Assembly (NCBI RefSeq): GCF_015082335.1
Contig: NZ_BLRL01000001.1
Coordinates: 372,001 to 436,000 of the forward strand
Direction of reading: 5' to 3'
Length of the DNA stretch: 64,000 bases
Source: Moritella sp. F3
Lineage (GTDB): Bacteria > Pseudomonadota > Gammaproteobacteria > Enterobacterales > Moritellaceae
Part shown: one piece after another, positions 29,054-39,068 of the stretch
Layout of the letters: every line of letters starts with the position of its first letter
Position numbering within the stretch: the stretch's first letter is position 1
Notes under the pieces: generated by a model
The model's input: only the letters and a program-made list of their open reading frames with translations
The model's database searches: none
Told to the model about the DNA's origin: nothing
Translations under genes and position numbers: made by a program

Positions 29054-29869
29054 ATGACAAAACAATCCGAACAGTTAAACATCATCAATGCAGAACATTT
29101 CCACACGACGATTGATGATCGCGGTATCGCCACTATCACCCTGACTCGCCCCAAGGTACGTAATGCTTTTAATGCAGAAACGATTCATCATCTGCTAACC
29201 ACATTGGCCGTATTAAAACATGATCCGGCTGTACATATCTTACTGTTAAGAGCCCAAGGGCAGCACTTCTCTGCTGGTGCCGATATAAACTGGATGAAAG
29301 ATGTCGCCAAATTAGGTTACCAAGAAAACCTTGCTGACGCGGCTCAATTAGCCAAATTGATGGACAAATTAAATCAATTTCCTAAACCAACACTAGCCCT
29401 ACTACAAGGTGCTTGTTTTGGTGGGGCTGTTGGTCTAGTAGCATGCTGTGATATTGCGCTGGCGACATCAACAACATCCTTTTGCTTAAGTGAAGTGAAA
29501 ATAGGCCTTATACCAGCAGTAATAAGCCCTTATGTCGTCACTGCCATGGGAGTAAGACAGGCTCGTCGCTATTGCCTGACAGGTGAACTCTTTAGCGCAG
29601 CTCAAGCTTTAGAGTATGGCTTACTCCACCAGATTGGGGATGATTTAGATTCACTCGCAGCGCCCTTTATCGATAACCTACTTAACAACAGCCCAGCGGC
29701 AATGCAAGCAGTAAAATCCCTCATTCATGATATTAACAACCACGCCATCAACGACACATTAATTGCAGATACCAGTCAACGTATCGCCGCAATTAGGGTA
29801 ACGAGCGAAGCGCAAGAAGGGCTAGATGCATTTCTAAATAAACGCCAACCCCACTGGGCTAAGGGCTAA
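29054..29869 (+). CDS. liuC: Methylglutaconyl-CoA hydratase (enoyl-CoA hydratase family)
   Basis: A 271-residue crotonase that is expected to hydrate 3-methylglutaconyl-CoA to HMG-CoA. The oxyanion-hole segments are HFSAGADINWMK (about 75-86) and GACFGGAVGLVACCDIALA (about 118-136), followed by FCLSEVKIGLIPAVISPYV with the catalytic Glu. The substrate is assigned by its position between the two methylcrotonyl-CoA carboxylase subunits. AGGA lies 7 bases before this ATG; an ATG four bases earlier is out of frame. A 105-base gap separates it from liuB, which could contain a minor promoter. Confidence 0.93.
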   Translation: MTKQSEQLNIINAEHFHTTIDDRGIATITLTRPKVRNAFNAETIHHLLTTLAVLKHDPAVHILLLRAQGQHFSAGADINWMKDVAKLGYQENLADAAQLAKLMDKLNQFPKPTLALLQGACFGGAVGLVACCDIALATSTTSFCLSEVKIGLIPAVISPYVVTAMGVRQARRYCLTGELFSAAQALEYGLLHQIGDDLDSLAAPFIDNLLNNSPAAMQAVKSLIHDINNHAINDTLIADTSQRIAAIRVTSEAQEGLDAFLNKRQPHWAKG

Positions 29870-29893
29870 GGAATAAAAATAAGGAATAAGGCT

Positions 29894-32017
29894 ATGTCGC
29901 ACCAGGTTTCATCGCTATCATCTTTCAATAAGGCACATTTCAATAAAATACTGATCGCTAATCGCGGCGAAATTGCCTGTCGTATTATCGTGACAGCGCA
30001 GCGTCTTGGCATAAAGTGTGTTGCTATTTATTCAGCTGTAGATACCAACGCGCGCCATGTAAAAATGGCGGACGAAGCCTTTTATCTTGGGCCTGCCTCA
30101 GCGACAGAATCTTACCTTAATAGCCAACGCATACTCGACATAGCGCAACAAGCCAATGTCCAAGCTATCCACCCCGGTTATGGTTTTTTATCCGAAAATG
30201 CAGATTTTGCCCAAGCCTGTACACAACAAGGATTAATCTTCATCGGCCCAAGCGTTGAGGCAATTACCAGCATGGGCAGTAAGAGCGCAGCAAAATCCAT
30301 AATGGCCGCCGCTAATGTACCACTTGTGCCTGGCTATCATGGTGACGCGCAAGATGAATCCACATTAGAACAACAATCACAACAAGTCGGCTACCCCCAA
30401 CTGCTCAAAGCGGTATATGGTGGCGGCGGTAAAGGCATGCGTATTGTCTATAATGCTGAAGAGTTTAGCCAAGCACTCGCCGCGACCAAGCGTGAAGCCA
30501 TGGCGAGTTTTGGTAATGACGATATGCTGATAGAACGCTACTTAACTAAAACTCGTCATGTTGAAATTCAAATATTTAGCGATAATCACGATAACTGTAT
30601 TTACTTATCGCAGCGGGATTGTTCGATTCAACGTCGTCATCAAAAAGTACTCGAAGAGGCTCCAGCTCCAGCACTACCGCAGGCAATTCAAGTCGCGATG
30701 GGAGAAACAGCAGTCGCAGCGGCTAAAGCCATTCATTATCAAGGCGCGGGCACGGTCGAGTTCTTGTATGATGAACAAGGTCAATTCTATTTCATGGAGA
30801 TGAACACCCGCCTGCAAGTAGAACATCCCGTCACAGAAATGGTCACGGGATTAGATTTGGTCGAATGGCAGTTATATATTGCCAATGGAGCGCCCTTACC
30901 GCTAACTCAAACACAAGTTAAAGTCACTGGCCATGCTATCGAAGTGCGTATCTACGCCGAGGACACCGACAAAGACTTTATCCCCGCTAGTGGTCACATT
31001 GCTTTTTTAAATCAACCTATCGAATCCAAACATGTGCGTATTGATACTGGCGTTATTGAGGGCGATGAAATCAGCCCCTATTACGATCCTATGATTGCTA
31101 AGATAATTGTTTGGGATCATACTCGCGACTTGGCGATCACACGATTAAAAACCGCGTTGTCTAATTATAAGATCGCGGGTATTAAAACCAACATTGGCTT
31201 TCTCACACAGTTGTCACATGTGCCTGCGCTGCAAAAGGCCAACCTTAATACGGATTTTCTACAGACCCATGCAGCGCTATTATCAGTAGTACCAGACAAT
31301 ATTAATTATGCGTTGCTCTTAGCAGCCCTGGCCTTACAACTTCAAGCTAAACAGCCTAATGCACTTAATCACACATTGAATAGCGACATCGAAGCTCATC
31401 ACTCTCCCTGGGCACAAACAACAGGCTGGCGTTTAAATCAACCAGCGACCAACACGGTGAAATTAGCGACAGCGAATAACTCTCAAGCACAAGAGCAGCA
31501 CCAATACAGCCTAGATGTGACAACGCTCACTCAAGGTTATCAAATTAAGCTGCATAGCCATGCTAATGAACAGCAAGAGTATCAAGTTCACGGCGAACTC
31601 TTGGGCCATGAACTCGGCGCATTTATTGATGGCCATAGAGTAAAGGCAACCGTGGTGATATCCGCATTGCAGGTTACCGTGTTTTATGCCGGAAAGACTA
31701 CATTGCTATTTCGCCAAACGGCGAAACAGATTACGATGCAAAATAACAGCTCTACAACTAATATTAATACTACAGCAGACACAAAAATAACTGCACCAAT
31801 GAATGGCGTTATCGTCAGTGTGCTCTGTCAACCGAATCAAGTTGTCGAGGCTGGTGAACCGTTAGTCGTGATGGAAGCGATGAAGATGGAATGCAACATA
31901 ACCGCACCAACAGCTGGCACAGTAATAACAGTGTGTTATCAAGATGGTGACATGGTTGAAGATGGTGCTGAATTAATACAGTTAACCCCTTCTCCCATAC
32001 TTGATAACAAGGAATGA
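29894..32017 (+). CDS. liuD: Methylcrotonyl-CoA carboxylase, biotin carboxylase/biotin carrier subunit
   Basis: A 707-residue alpha subunit. The biotin carboxylase half (about 15-460) opens with [14 protein letters not shown] and carries the ATP-grasp glycine loop GGGGKGMR and the [19 protein letters not shown] segment. A less conserved middle region (about 480-630) includes Gln- and Asn-rich linkers. The C-terminal biotinyl domain has [10 protein letters not shown] with biotin Lys at K664. It carboxylates biotin for transfer by liuB. Its stop overlaps the liuE start by 4 bases. Confidence 0.96.
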   Translation: MSHQVSSLSSFNKAHFNKILIANRGEIACRIIVTAQRLGIKCVAIYSAVDTNARHVKMADEAFYLGPASATESYLNSQRILDIAQQANVQAIHPGYGFLSENADFAQACTQQGLIFIGPSVEAITSMGSKSAAKSIMAAANVPLVPGYHGDAQDESTLEQQSQQVGYPQLLKAVYGGGGKGMRIVYNAEEFSQALAATKREAMASFGNDDMLIERYLTKTRHVEIQIFSDNHDNCIYLSQRDCSIQRRHQKVLEEAPAPALPQAIQVAMGETAVAAAKAIHYQGAGTVEFLYDEQGQFYFMEMNTRLQVEHPVTEMVTGLDLVEWQLYIANGAPLPLTQTQVKVTGHAIEVRIYAEDTDKDFIPASGHIAFLNQPIESKHVRIDTGVIEGDEISPYYDPMIAKIIVWDHTRDLAITRLKTALSNYKIAGIKTNIGFLTQLSHVPALQKANLNTDFLQTHAALLSVVPDNINYALLLAALALQLQAKQPNALNHTLNSDIEAHHSPWAQTTGWRLNQPATNTVKLATANNSQAQEQHQYSLDVTTLTQGYQIKLHSHANEQQEYQVHGELLGHELGAFIDGHRVKATVVISALQVTVFYAGKTTLLFRQTAKQITMQNNSSTTNINTTADTKITAPMNGVIVSVLCQPNQVVEAGEPLVVMEAMKMECNITAPTAGTVITVCYQDGDMVEDGAELIQLTPSPILDNKE

Positions 32018-32991
32018 GCCTGATGGCAATATTACCGCTGAATACGCTAAACCAACCCTCTAACAATCAATATAAACTGCCTGAACGCGTTAAAATTGTT
32101 GAGGTTGGTCCCCGAGATGGTCTGCAAAATGAAATAGCGATAAGTCTAAATGATAAAGTGTCACTGGTTAATATGCTCAGCCATACCGGATTAAGCATGA
32201 TTGAATCGGGAAGCTTTGTATCCCCCAAATGGATACCACAAATGGCCAATAGTGGTGAACTATTTAGACGTATTAAGCGCACTAAAGGCGTAACTTACTC
32301 AGCATTAACACCTAACTTAATCGGTTTAAATGCTGCAATTTCTGCCAATGCCGATGAAATAGCTATTTTTGGTTCTGCATCAGAAAGCTTTAGCCGTAAA
32401 AATATAAACTGTTCTATTACCGATTCATTACGCCAATTTGAACCGCTTGTGAAACAAGCTCTCGCTGCAGGTTTACCTGTGCGAGGTTATATATCTTGTA
32501 CTCTTGGGTGCCCATATGAAGGTTATATCAGCATTAATAAAGTCGCTAAAGTCGCGCAACAACTACAGCAAATGGGCTGCTATGAAATTAGCCTTGGCGA
32601 TACCGTTGGAGTTGGTACGCCGGAAGCCACTAAAACCATGATTAACGCAGTGAATCAGTATGTACCAGTCGATAAGTTAGCTGTTCATTTTCATGATACT
32701 TATGGTCAAGCACTGGCGAACATCTATGCCGCATTACAATTAGGCGTGAGTGTTATCGACAGTGCAGTGGCGGGATTGGGTGGCTGCCCTTATGCTCAAG
32801 GTGCTTCAGGTAATGTCGCCAGCGAAGATGTGGTGTATATGCTCAATGGATTAGGCATTGAATCTGGTGTTGATTTAAGCGAGTTAATCGTCGTAGGTAA
32901 CTTTATTAGTGAACGCTTAAAACGTAGCAATGGTTCAAAAGTCGCTCAAGCTTATCCCGCAGCGCAAGCACGGTTTCAATCATTAATATGA
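32014..32991 (+). CDS. liuE: Hydroxymethylglutaryl-CoA lyase
   Basis: Cleaves HMG-CoA to acetoacetate and acetyl-CoA. The 325-residue DRE-TIM-like protein has [12 protein letters not shown] (about 30-41; metal and catalytic Arg-Asp), a metal-binding HFHDTYGQA near 228, and the family signature [20 protein letters not shown] with the active-site Cys. Its ATG overlaps the liuD stop (ATGA); a second ATG three codons later has AAGGA at better spacing and may be used. Acetoacetate is then activated by the next gene. Confidence 0.96.
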   Translation: MSLMAILPLNTLNQPSNNQYKLPERVKIVEVGPRDGLQNEIAISLNDKVSLVNMLSHTGLSMIESGSFVSPKWIPQMANSGELFRRIKRTKGVTYSALTPNLIGLNAAISANADEIAIFGSASESFSRKNINCSITDSLRQFEPLVKQALAAGLPVRGYISCTLGCPYEGYISINKVAKVAQQLQQMGCYEISLGDTVGVGTPEATKTMINAVNQYVPVDKLAVHFHDTYGQALANIYAALQLGVSVIDSAVAGLGGCPYAQGASGNVASEDVVYMLNGLGIESGVDLSELIVVGNFISERLKRSNGSKVAQAYPAAQARFQSLI

Positions 32992-32998
32992 GGTGTTC

Positions 32999-35155
32999 AT
33001 GATAGAAGAAGTACCGGTACCAATCTGGACGCCAAACCAAGCGCGTATTGACGCCAGTAATATGAGCCGTTATTTACAGTTTTTATCCGATGAATACTGC
33101 CTTACCTTTGCCCATTATCAGCAGTTACATCAATGGAGTATTAGTAATACGGCGCTATTTTGGGGCTCGTTAGTGCGTTTTTCTCAGCTTAAAGGCAGCT
33201 TTAATCTGGACCGTATTTTTGTCCTTAATGACTGCTTTTATCACTGCCAATGGTTTCCTGATTCAACCTTAAACTTTGCCGAAAACCTACTGTTTCCTAA
33301 AAATATAGCGGCGAGTGTTTCAACTAGAAATACAGAGACTGCCCCCCTCAATAGCGCAATCGAAAACGACAATAAATTAGCCATCATCAGTCACGGCGAA
33401 GATGGCCGCCGCAATCAGCTCAGCTACAAGCAATTACGCGATGAAGTCACTCGCATTGCAGGTGCTATGCGTGAACTCGGTATTGTAAAAGGTGATCGTG
33501 TTGCTGCTATACTTCCCAACAGCAGTGAAGCGATTGTTGCGATGCTTGCCACGACAAGCATCGGTGCTATTTGGTCATCTTGCTCGCCAGACTTTGGCCA
33601 CCAAGGCGTACTAGATAGGTTTAGCCAAATCAACCCTAAATTATTATTCGCCTGCAACGGTTACCACTACGCAGGAAAAGCCATTAACATCACCACTAAA
33701 GTGACAGCCATTACCCGTGCATTACCTGAGTTACGCAAACTCATCATAGTGCCCTACCTCACAGTAACACAAGCACAACAATCAAATAATCCCGACCTTA
33801 CAGCGACGACAGATAAAGATGCAGATACAAATCGCGACACAGTTAAGCACTGTCATTGGCAACACTTTAGCGCGACGATCCCTCGATCATTAAGCTTTGA
33901 AGCAGTCAGGTTCTCAGATCCACTTTACATTCTCTACTCGTCTGGCACAACAGGCATGCCTAAATGTATTGTCCACAGTGTGGGCGGGACGTTACTCCAG
34001 CATGTTAAAGAACTCGCCTTGCACACTGACGTTCAGGTCGATGATCGTATTTTTTATTACACCACATGTGGTTGGATGATGTGGAATTGGTTAGTCAGCA
34101 GTTTATCTCAAGGCGCCACATTAGTGCTATTTGATGGTTCACCATTTCATCCACACAAACAGATACTCTTTGAACTCGCAGACACAGAGAAAGTCTCTAT
34201 ATTTGGCGCCAGCGCTAAGTATTACTCCGCTTGTGATAAAGCGGCATTACGCCCCGCTGATAACTATAACTTGACTCATTTAAAAACTTTACTATCAACG
34301 GGGTCACCTTTATCTCACGAAAGCTTTGATTATATTTATCAGTATATTAAAAAGGATTTATGTGTTTCGAGTATTAGTGGCGGCACCGACATTATCTCTT
34401 GCTTCACGCTCGGCATGCCAACACTGCCTGTTTATCGGGGTGAGCTCCAATGTTTAGGTTTAGGTATGGATGTCGCCTTCATGCATAGCGAAGAGTCAAA
34501 GCAAGTAACTGAAGGGAAAGGAGAACTGGTTTGTCGCCAACCCTTCCCTTCAATGCCGACTGGGTTTTGGCAAGATCCAGGCGATCGTAAATATCATCAC
34601 GCTTATTTCAGTCGTTTTGATAATATCTGGGCACATGGTGATTATGGCGAGCTGATAATGCATCATAGCTACACCAATAGTGACGCCAATACTACCGATA
34701 AAAACAAATTACAAGATATCGAAATAAATCAAGTTGGCGTTATCATCCATGGTCGTTCGGATGCCGTATTAAATCCCGGAGGTGTACGCATTGGCACCGC
34801 TGAAATATACCGGCAAGTAGAAAAACTACCTGAAATACAAGAGTCTATCGCCGTTGGTCAGCAATGGCGCAATGACGTACGGGTGATCTTGTTTGTTCGT
34901 TTATCAGAACACACGGTCTTGGATAGCCAGCTAATACGTAAAATTAAACATGTGATCCGCAGCAATACCAGTCCAAGACATGTACCTGCTAAAATCATTA
35001 CTGTCACGGATATACCCAAAACCATCAGTGGTAAAATCGTTGAATTAGCCGTACGTAATATAATACATGGCATTGCTGTCACCAATAAAGATGCTCTTGC
35101 TAATCCAGACGCGTTAAGCTTGTTTGCTAACCTAGCTGAACTACAATGTGAATAA
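32999..35155 (+). CDS. aacS: Acetoacetyl-CoA synthetase
   Basis: Activates acetoacetate from the lyase reaction to acetoacetyl-CoA using ATP. This ANL enzyme of about 718 residues has the N-terminal ACAS domain (CFYHCQWFPDSTLNFAENLL), AMP-binding ILYSSGTTGMPKCIVHS, FYYTTCGWMMWNWLVSSL typical of acetoacetyl-CoA synthetases, and C-terminal SDAVLNPGGVRIGTAEIYR with PKTISGKIVE (A10 Lys). I start at ATG 32999, since GAGG lies 5 bases before it; GTG 32993 is the upstream alternative. It replaces the CoA-transferase used by some other leucine degraders at this step. Confidence 0.94.
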   Translation: MIEEVPVPIWTPNQARIDASNMSRYLQFLSDEYCLTFAHYQQLHQWSISNTALFWGSLVRFSQLKGSFNLDRIFVLNDCFYHCQWFPDSTLNFAENLLFPKNIAASVSTRNTETAPLNSAIENDNKLAIISHGEDGRRNQLSYKQLRDEVTRIAGAMRELGIVKGDRVAAILPNSSEAIVAMLATTSIGAIWSSCSPDFGHQGVLDRFSQINPKLLFACNGYHYAGKAINITTKVTAITRALPELRKLIIVPYLTVTQAQQSNNPDLTATTDKDADTNRDTVKHCHWQHFSATIPRSLSFEAVRFSDPLYILYSSGTTGMPKCIVHSVGGTLLQHVKELALHTDVQVDDRIFYYTTCGWMMWNWLVSSLSQGATLVLFDGSPFHPHKQILFELADTEKVSIFGASAKYYSACDKAALRPADNYNLTHLKTLLSTGSPLSHESFDYIYQYIKKDLCVSSISGGTDIISCFTLGMPTLPVYRGELQCLGLGMDVAFMHSEESKQVTEGKGELVCRQPFPSMPTGFWQDPGDRKYHHAYFSRFDNIWAHGDYGELIMHHSYTNSDANTTDKNKLQDIEINQVGVIIHGRSDAVLNPGGVRIGTAEIYRQVEKLPEIQESIAVGQQWRNDVRVILFVRLSEHTVLDSQLIRKIKHVIRSNTSPRHVPAKIITVTDIPKTISGKIVELAVRNIIHGIAVTNKDALANPDALSLFANLAELQCE

Positions 35156-35185
35156 AGCTTATTCTGTGTTTAAAAAAACATAACT

Positions 35186-35218
35186 TGCATATCGTATATT
35201 TACAATATACGATATGCA
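35186..35218. promoter_or_regulatory. Perfect AT-rich palindrome before the sulfur operon (candidate ArsR/BigR operator)
   Basis: Bases 35186-35200 and 35204-35218 are perfect 15-base arms around TAC, containing the ATATCGTATATT half-sites typical in style of ArsR-family operators. It lies about 95 bases upstream of the metallo-hydrolase ATG. The operon's last gene is a BigR-like repressor, so autoregulation is likely. It could also be a terminator stem for aacS, but no T run follows. Confidence 0.7.
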
Positions 35219-35311
35219 TTATTGAGAACGAAAAGCCTAGAAATAGGCAACGCTATTCCTAAATTAAAGACTAAACATACTGCCTGTAGTATCAGTATTA
35301 GAGAGGTTCGG

Positions 35312-36208
35312 ATGTCGTCCATTATAATAAAACACTTTTATCACTCAGATAGCAGCACAATAAGTTACATTATTTACGATTTAATGAGCCTTCAGGCTAC
35401 CATCATTGATAGTGCGCTCGATTATGAGAGTAACTCAGGTAACATTACTTTTGACTTTGCTCATACTCAAATTGAATTTATAAAGCAGCACAACTTAACA
35501 CTTGTATGGATATTAGAAACACATGCCCATGCAGACCATCTATCTGCTGCTCATTATTTACGTTCACAGCTCGGTGGTAAGATTGCAATTGGCAAATACA
35601 TCATTCAAGCACAGCAAACCTTTAAAGATATTTTTGCGTTAAGCGACACTGAAATATCTGTTTCAGGTAAAGAATTTGACCAACTATTAAGCCACAATGA
35701 CACCCTATTTATCGGTGATACTGCCATTAAGGTAATTGAAACCCCTGGCCACACCAAAGATAGTGTCACCTACCTCATCGAAGATAATGCATTTATTGGT
35801 GACACGTTATTTATGCCCGACAGTGGTTCCGCGCGCTGTGACTTCCCCGGCGGCGCGGCATCAGAACTCTACCAGAGTGTAAAACGACTCTACGCGCTTG
35901 CAGACCATACCAAGCTATGGATGTGCCATGATTACCAGCCAAATGGTAGACAATTACAATTCCAAACCACCGTAGCAGAAAGTAAGCTGTCGAATATTCA
36001 TATTACAAAAGATGTCTCTCTCGATCATTTTGTCTCTATCCGTCAAACTCGCGATAGCAAACTTGCAGTGCCAAGACTCTTGTATCCGGCATTACAAGTA
36101 AACATTAAAGCAGGCGAATTACCGCAAGCAGATGAGCACCAACCTGCATTCTTCAAAATACCTGTTCATATATTAAGGCATATAGTACAAACAGAGGATG
36201 TTAAATGA
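35312..36208 (+). CDS. blh: MBL-fold persulfide-dioxygenase-like hydrolase (Blh type)
   Basis: A metallo-beta-lactamase-fold protein of about 298 residues. The metal motif ETHAHADHLSAAH holds HxHxDH, followed by ETPGHTKDSVTYL and FIGDTLFMPDSGSARCDFPGG, the ETHE1/Blh pattern with one iron site. These enzymes oxidise persulfides in sulfide detoxification. I start at ATG 35312, preceded by GAGG at 5 bases; an upstream TTG at 35222 would add 30 unlikely residues. Its stop overlaps the next gene by 4 bases, and the run ends in a two-Cys ArsR repressor, as in bigR operons of Xylella and Agrobacterium. Confidence 0.9.
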   Translation: MSSIIIKHFYHSDSSTISYIIYDLMSLQATIIDSALDYESNSGNITFDFAHTQIEFIKQHNLTLVWILETHAHADHLSAAHYLRSQLGGKIAIGKYIIQAQQTFKDIFALSDTEISVSGKEFDQLLSHNDTLFIGDTAIKVIETPGHTKDSVTYLIEDNAFIGDTLFMPDSGSARCDFPGGAASELYQSVKRLYALADHTKLWMCHDYQPNGRQLQFQTTVAESKLSNIHITKDVSLDHFVSIRQTRDSKLAVPRLLYPALQVNIKAGELPQADEHQPAFFKIPVHILRHIVQTEDVK

Positions 36209-36633
36209 CTCAACTAACACTTTTAGACTCAATTCTAGGTGGTGTAATTTTATCAATAGCCGCTTTATTTCTACTGTTTGGCATAGGGAAGTTAAGCGGT
36301 ATCTCAGGGATTTTTTATGGCTTAAAGAACACCCGAACATCAGGTGAATATTGGCGAGTGCTGTTTGTTCTTGGCCTAGTGATAAGCCCTTTCTTTGCAG
36401 CGTTATTTGGGTTTTCATTACCGAGCAGTATTGATGTGATTTGGCCTGCGATTATCGTTGGTGGTTTACTCGTAGGTATCGGCACTCGCGTAGGATCAGG
36501 CTGCACCAGTGGTCATGGAATTTGTGGCATCGGTCGACTTTCAGCACGTTCACTGGCTGCGACTATCACCTTTATGAGTACAGCTGTTATCACTGTATTT
36601 TTTGTCAATACTCTATTTTTATCAACAACCTAA
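36205..36633 (+). CDS. YeeE/YedE-family membrane protein, first half
   Basis: A 142-residue protein with about four membrane segments and the signature VGSGCTSGHGICGIGRLSARS, with the two Cys of the YeeE family. Family members transport thiosulfate or other sulfur species; in bigR-type operons the transporter is split into two half-size proteins. Its ATG overlaps the hydrolase stop (ATGA). It most likely pairs with the next gene to form a full-size channel. The transport direction is not known from sequence. Confidence 0.9.
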   Translation: MTQLTLLDSILGGVILSIAALFLLFGIGKLSGISGIFYGLKNTRTSGEYWRVLFVLGLVISPFFAALFGFSLPSSIDVIWPAIIVGGLLVGIGTRVGSGCTSGHGICGIGRLSARSLAATITFMSTAVITVFFVNTLFLSTT

Positions 36634-36646
36634 CTTAAGGTAAAAC

Positions 36647-37078
36647 ATGAAATTATTTATAGCCTTATTCAGCGGTATCTTATTTGGTTTTGGTCTCATC
36701 GTTGCGCAAATGGTCAACCCTAATAAGATAGCAAACTTTCTTAATGTTACCGGAGATTGGGACCCGAGTTTAGCGTTTGTGATGGGCTCAGCATTATTGC
36801 TATTTATTCCTGCCTATAAGCTATTAAAGCAAAAATTTCAGCAGCCTTTATTTGCAGATGAATTCAGCCTACCAACAGCTAAATTAATCGATCGCCGCTT
36901 AATCATTGGTGCTGGACTGTTTGGTATCGGCTGGGGAGTCTCAGGTATTTGCCCAGGTCCTGCTTTGGTAAATATAACAGGTGGAGAACCGAAGATTTTC
37001 GTCTTTATATTTGCAATGATGCTGGGGATGTATATTTCTAACTATGTTAATATGGTGATATCAAAGCCAAAAGATTGA
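36647..37078 (+). CDS. YeeE/YedE-family membrane protein, second half (DUF6691-like)
   Basis: A 143-residue membrane protein with about four helices. GFGLIVAQMVNPNKIANFLNV opens it, and GIGWGVSGICPGPALVNI near residue 100 holds the conserved Cys-Pro-Gly motif of the second half of YeeE proteins. It lies 13 bases after the first half and 6 bases before the regulator. Together the two halves match the usual layout of a sulfur-compound permease. Confidence 0.9.
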   Translation: MKLFIALFSGILFGFGLIVAQMVNPNKIANFLNVTGDWDPSLAFVMGSALLLFIPAYKLLKQKFQQPLFADEFSLPTAKLIDRRLIIGAGLFGIGWGVSGICPGPALVNITGGEPKIFVFIFAMMLGMYISNYVNMVISKPKD

Positions 37079-37084
37079 TTAACT

Positions 37085-37390
37085 ATGACTGAACAAATGA
37101 GCATTGAGCGATTAGAGAAGAATGCAGCTAAAGCTGAATCACTCATGAAAGCATTAAGTAACAAACATCGCTTGATGATATTGTGCTTGTTACAGCAAGG
37201 TGAACTGTCTGTATCAGCGCTGAATGAATTAATCCCGATCCCGCAATCAACGTTATCACAGCATCTTGCTTGGTTAAGACGTGAGGAATACGTAAAAACT
37301 CGCCGCGAAGCACAGACTATCTACTACCAATTAGATGATAGCAACGTGACAAAAGTGATAAATGTATTGCACGACATCTTTTGTGATTAA
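37085..37390 (+). CDS. bigR: ArsR-family repressor, BigR/YgaV-like (two-cysteine persulfide sensor)
   Basis: A 101-residue winged-helix protein. AESLMKALSNKHRLMILCLL starts the domain and VSALNELIPIPQSTLSQHLAWLRREEYV is the DNA-recognition helix-turn-helix. Two cysteines, C34 in the N-terminal helix and C100 near the end, match the pair that forms a di- or tetrasulfide in BigR, SqrR and YgaV. It probably represses its own operon through the palindrome at 35186-35218 until reactive sulfur accumulates. It lies last in the operon, just before a terminator. Confidence 0.9.
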   Translation: MTEQMSIERLEKNAAKAESLMKALSNKHRLMILCLLQQGELSVSALNELIPIPQSTLSQHLAWLRREEYVKTRREAQTIYYQLDDSNVTKVINVLHDIFCD

Positions 37391-37441
37391 ACTTTTGAGC
37401 AGTAGTTTGATACTTCCTCGGTTATACAAGCAGATAACAGT

Positions 37442-37471
37442 AAAAAGGGTGCAAATATACGCACCCTTTTT
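37442..37471. terminator. Bidirectional terminator between bigR-like gene and catalase
   Basis: AAAAAGGGTGC and GCACCCTTTTT form a perfect 11-bp stem around an 8-base loop, with A and T tracts on both sides. It ends the sulfur operon (plus) and the catalase gene (minus). Confidence 0.92.
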
Positions 37472-37507
37472 ACTGACTAAGTTTTGCTGTTATAACCAGC
37501 CTAATCC

Positions 37508-38959
37508 CTAGTTTTTATATTTACTTGCATCGATGCCTAGCAGCTTAGCAATACCGTGGGCATAAGCTGGGTCTGCTTTAAAGCAATGACGTAAATGACG
37601 AAGTTGAATTTCTTCAGGCACGCCACCGATATTACGAGCGGTATTATCAAATAACACAGCTTGCTTCTCTGGCGTCATCAAACGGAATAAATCACCTGGC
37701 TGACTAAAGTAATCATCATCTTCACGATGATCCCAATGTGCAGCTGCGCCATCTAAACTTAACGGTGGTTCAGAGAAGTCTGGTTGTTCAGCCCATTCAC
37801 CTTGATCATTTGGTTCATAACCAACCGTGCCACCATGATTACCATCAACACGCATCGCACCATCTCGATGATAACTGTGCACAGGGCAACGTGGAGCATT
37901 AACAGGAATACTGTGATGATTTACACCTAAACGATAACGCTGCGCATCACCATACGAGAACAAGCGCCCTTGTAACATTTTATCCGGAGAGAAACTGATA
38001 CCTGGTACCACACTTGCTGGATTAAATGCAGACTGCTCCACTTCAGCGAAGAAGTTTTCAGGGTTACGGTTTAGCTCTAGCTCACCCACTTCAATCAAAG
38101 GATAATCGCTATGCGGCCATATTTTCGTTAAATCAAACGGGTTGTAAGGTACTTTCGACGCATCATCTTCTGGCATGATTTGGATTTGCATCGTCCACTT
38201 AGGAAAATCTTGATTATCAATGCTTTCAAGTAGATCTCGATGATGACTTTCGCGGTCTTTACCAATCAAAGTTTCTGATTCAGCATCCGTTAAATTCTTA
38301 ATACCTTGCTGTGATTTGAAATGGAATTTAACCCAAAAACGTTCGTTATCACTGTTAATAAAACTAAAGGTATGACTACCAAATCCGTGCATGTGACGGT
38401 AAGTTGCCGGAATACCCCGGTCACTCATCACGATCGTTATTTGATGTAATGCTTCAGGTAATGACGTCCAAAAATCCCAGTTGTTCTTAGCGCTGCGCAT
38501 GTTGGTGCGCGGATCACGTTTTACCGCATGGTTAAGATCAGGGAATTTAAGTGGGTCGCGTAAGAAGAACACAGGTGTATTATTACCAACCAGATCCCAA
38601 TTACCTTCTTCGGTATAAAACTTCATCGCAAAACCACGGATATCACGCTCCGCATCGGCTGCACCACGCTCACCAGCAACGGTGGTGAAACGCGTGAATA
38701 GCTCGGTTTTTTTGCCTATCTCAGAGAATATCTTGGCCTTGGTAAATTGAGTAATATCATGAGTAACAGTAAAGGTACCGTAAGCGCCAGAACCTTTAGC
38801 GTGCATACGACGCTCTGGGATCACTTCACGATCGAAGTGAGCTAGTTTTTCCAAAAACCACACGTCTTGAAGTAATTGTGGGCCTCTTTTACCTGCGGTT
38901 TGTACATTTTGGTTATGGGCAACAGGACAACCTGCTGCAGTCGTTAATTTTTTACTCAT
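37508..38959 (-). CDS. katA: Catalase, small-subunit heme type
   Basis: A monofunctional heme catalase of about 483 residues that dismutates hydrogen peroxide. The distal His lies in [12 protein letters not shown] (near residue 54), the distal Asn region in [12 protein letters not shown], and the proximal heme Tyr in [12 protein letters not shown]. Length and motifs match small-subunit clade 3. A longer frame begins at GTG 38989, but the ATG at 38959 has AAGGA 7 bases before it and starts at the usual point. A single-gene unit with its own promoter and a shared terminator. Confidence 0.95.
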   Translation of the reverse strand: MSKKLTTAAGCPVAHNQNVQTAGKRGPQLLQDVWFLEKLAHFDREVIPERRMHAKGSGAYGTFTVTHDITQFTKAKIFSEIGKKTELFTRFTTVAGERGAADAERDIRGFAMKFYTEEGNWDLVGNNTPVFFLRDPLKFPDLNHAVKRDPRTNMRSAKNNWDFWTSLPEALHQITIVMSDRGIPATYRHMHGFGSHTFSFINSDNERFWVKFHFKSQQGIKNLTDAESETLIGKDRESHHRDLLESIDNQDFPKWTMQIQIMPEDDASKVPYNPFDLTKIWPHSDYPLIEVGELELNRNPENFFAEVEQSAFNPASVVPGISFSPDKMLQGRLFSYGDAQRYRLGVNHHSIPVNAPRCPVHSYHRDGAMRVDGNHGGTVGYEPNDQGEWAEQPDFSEPPLSLDGAAAHWDHREDDDYFSQPGDLFRLMTPEKQAVLFDNTARNIGGVPEEIQLRHLRHCFKADPAYAHGIAKLLGIDASKYKN

Positions 38960-39068
38960 CACTAATTCCTTATCTAGGCTAATTTTCACTGTAGAAACGA
39001 ACGTGTATTACTGTTTTTTCATTATTGTTTTTATTTATTGCTTGTCTTTCTTTTCTTGCACTTCAATC

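Noticed and set aside
35186..35218. Palindrome as a Rho-independent terminator of aacS
   Set aside because: No T run on the plus strand side and AT-rich stem; position before a BigR-type operon better fits an operator.
35222..35311. N-terminal extension of the metallo-hydrolase from TTG
   Set aside because: It lacks a ribosome site, begins beside the operator palindrome and has no homology-like features; ATG 35312 has GAGG at 5 bases.
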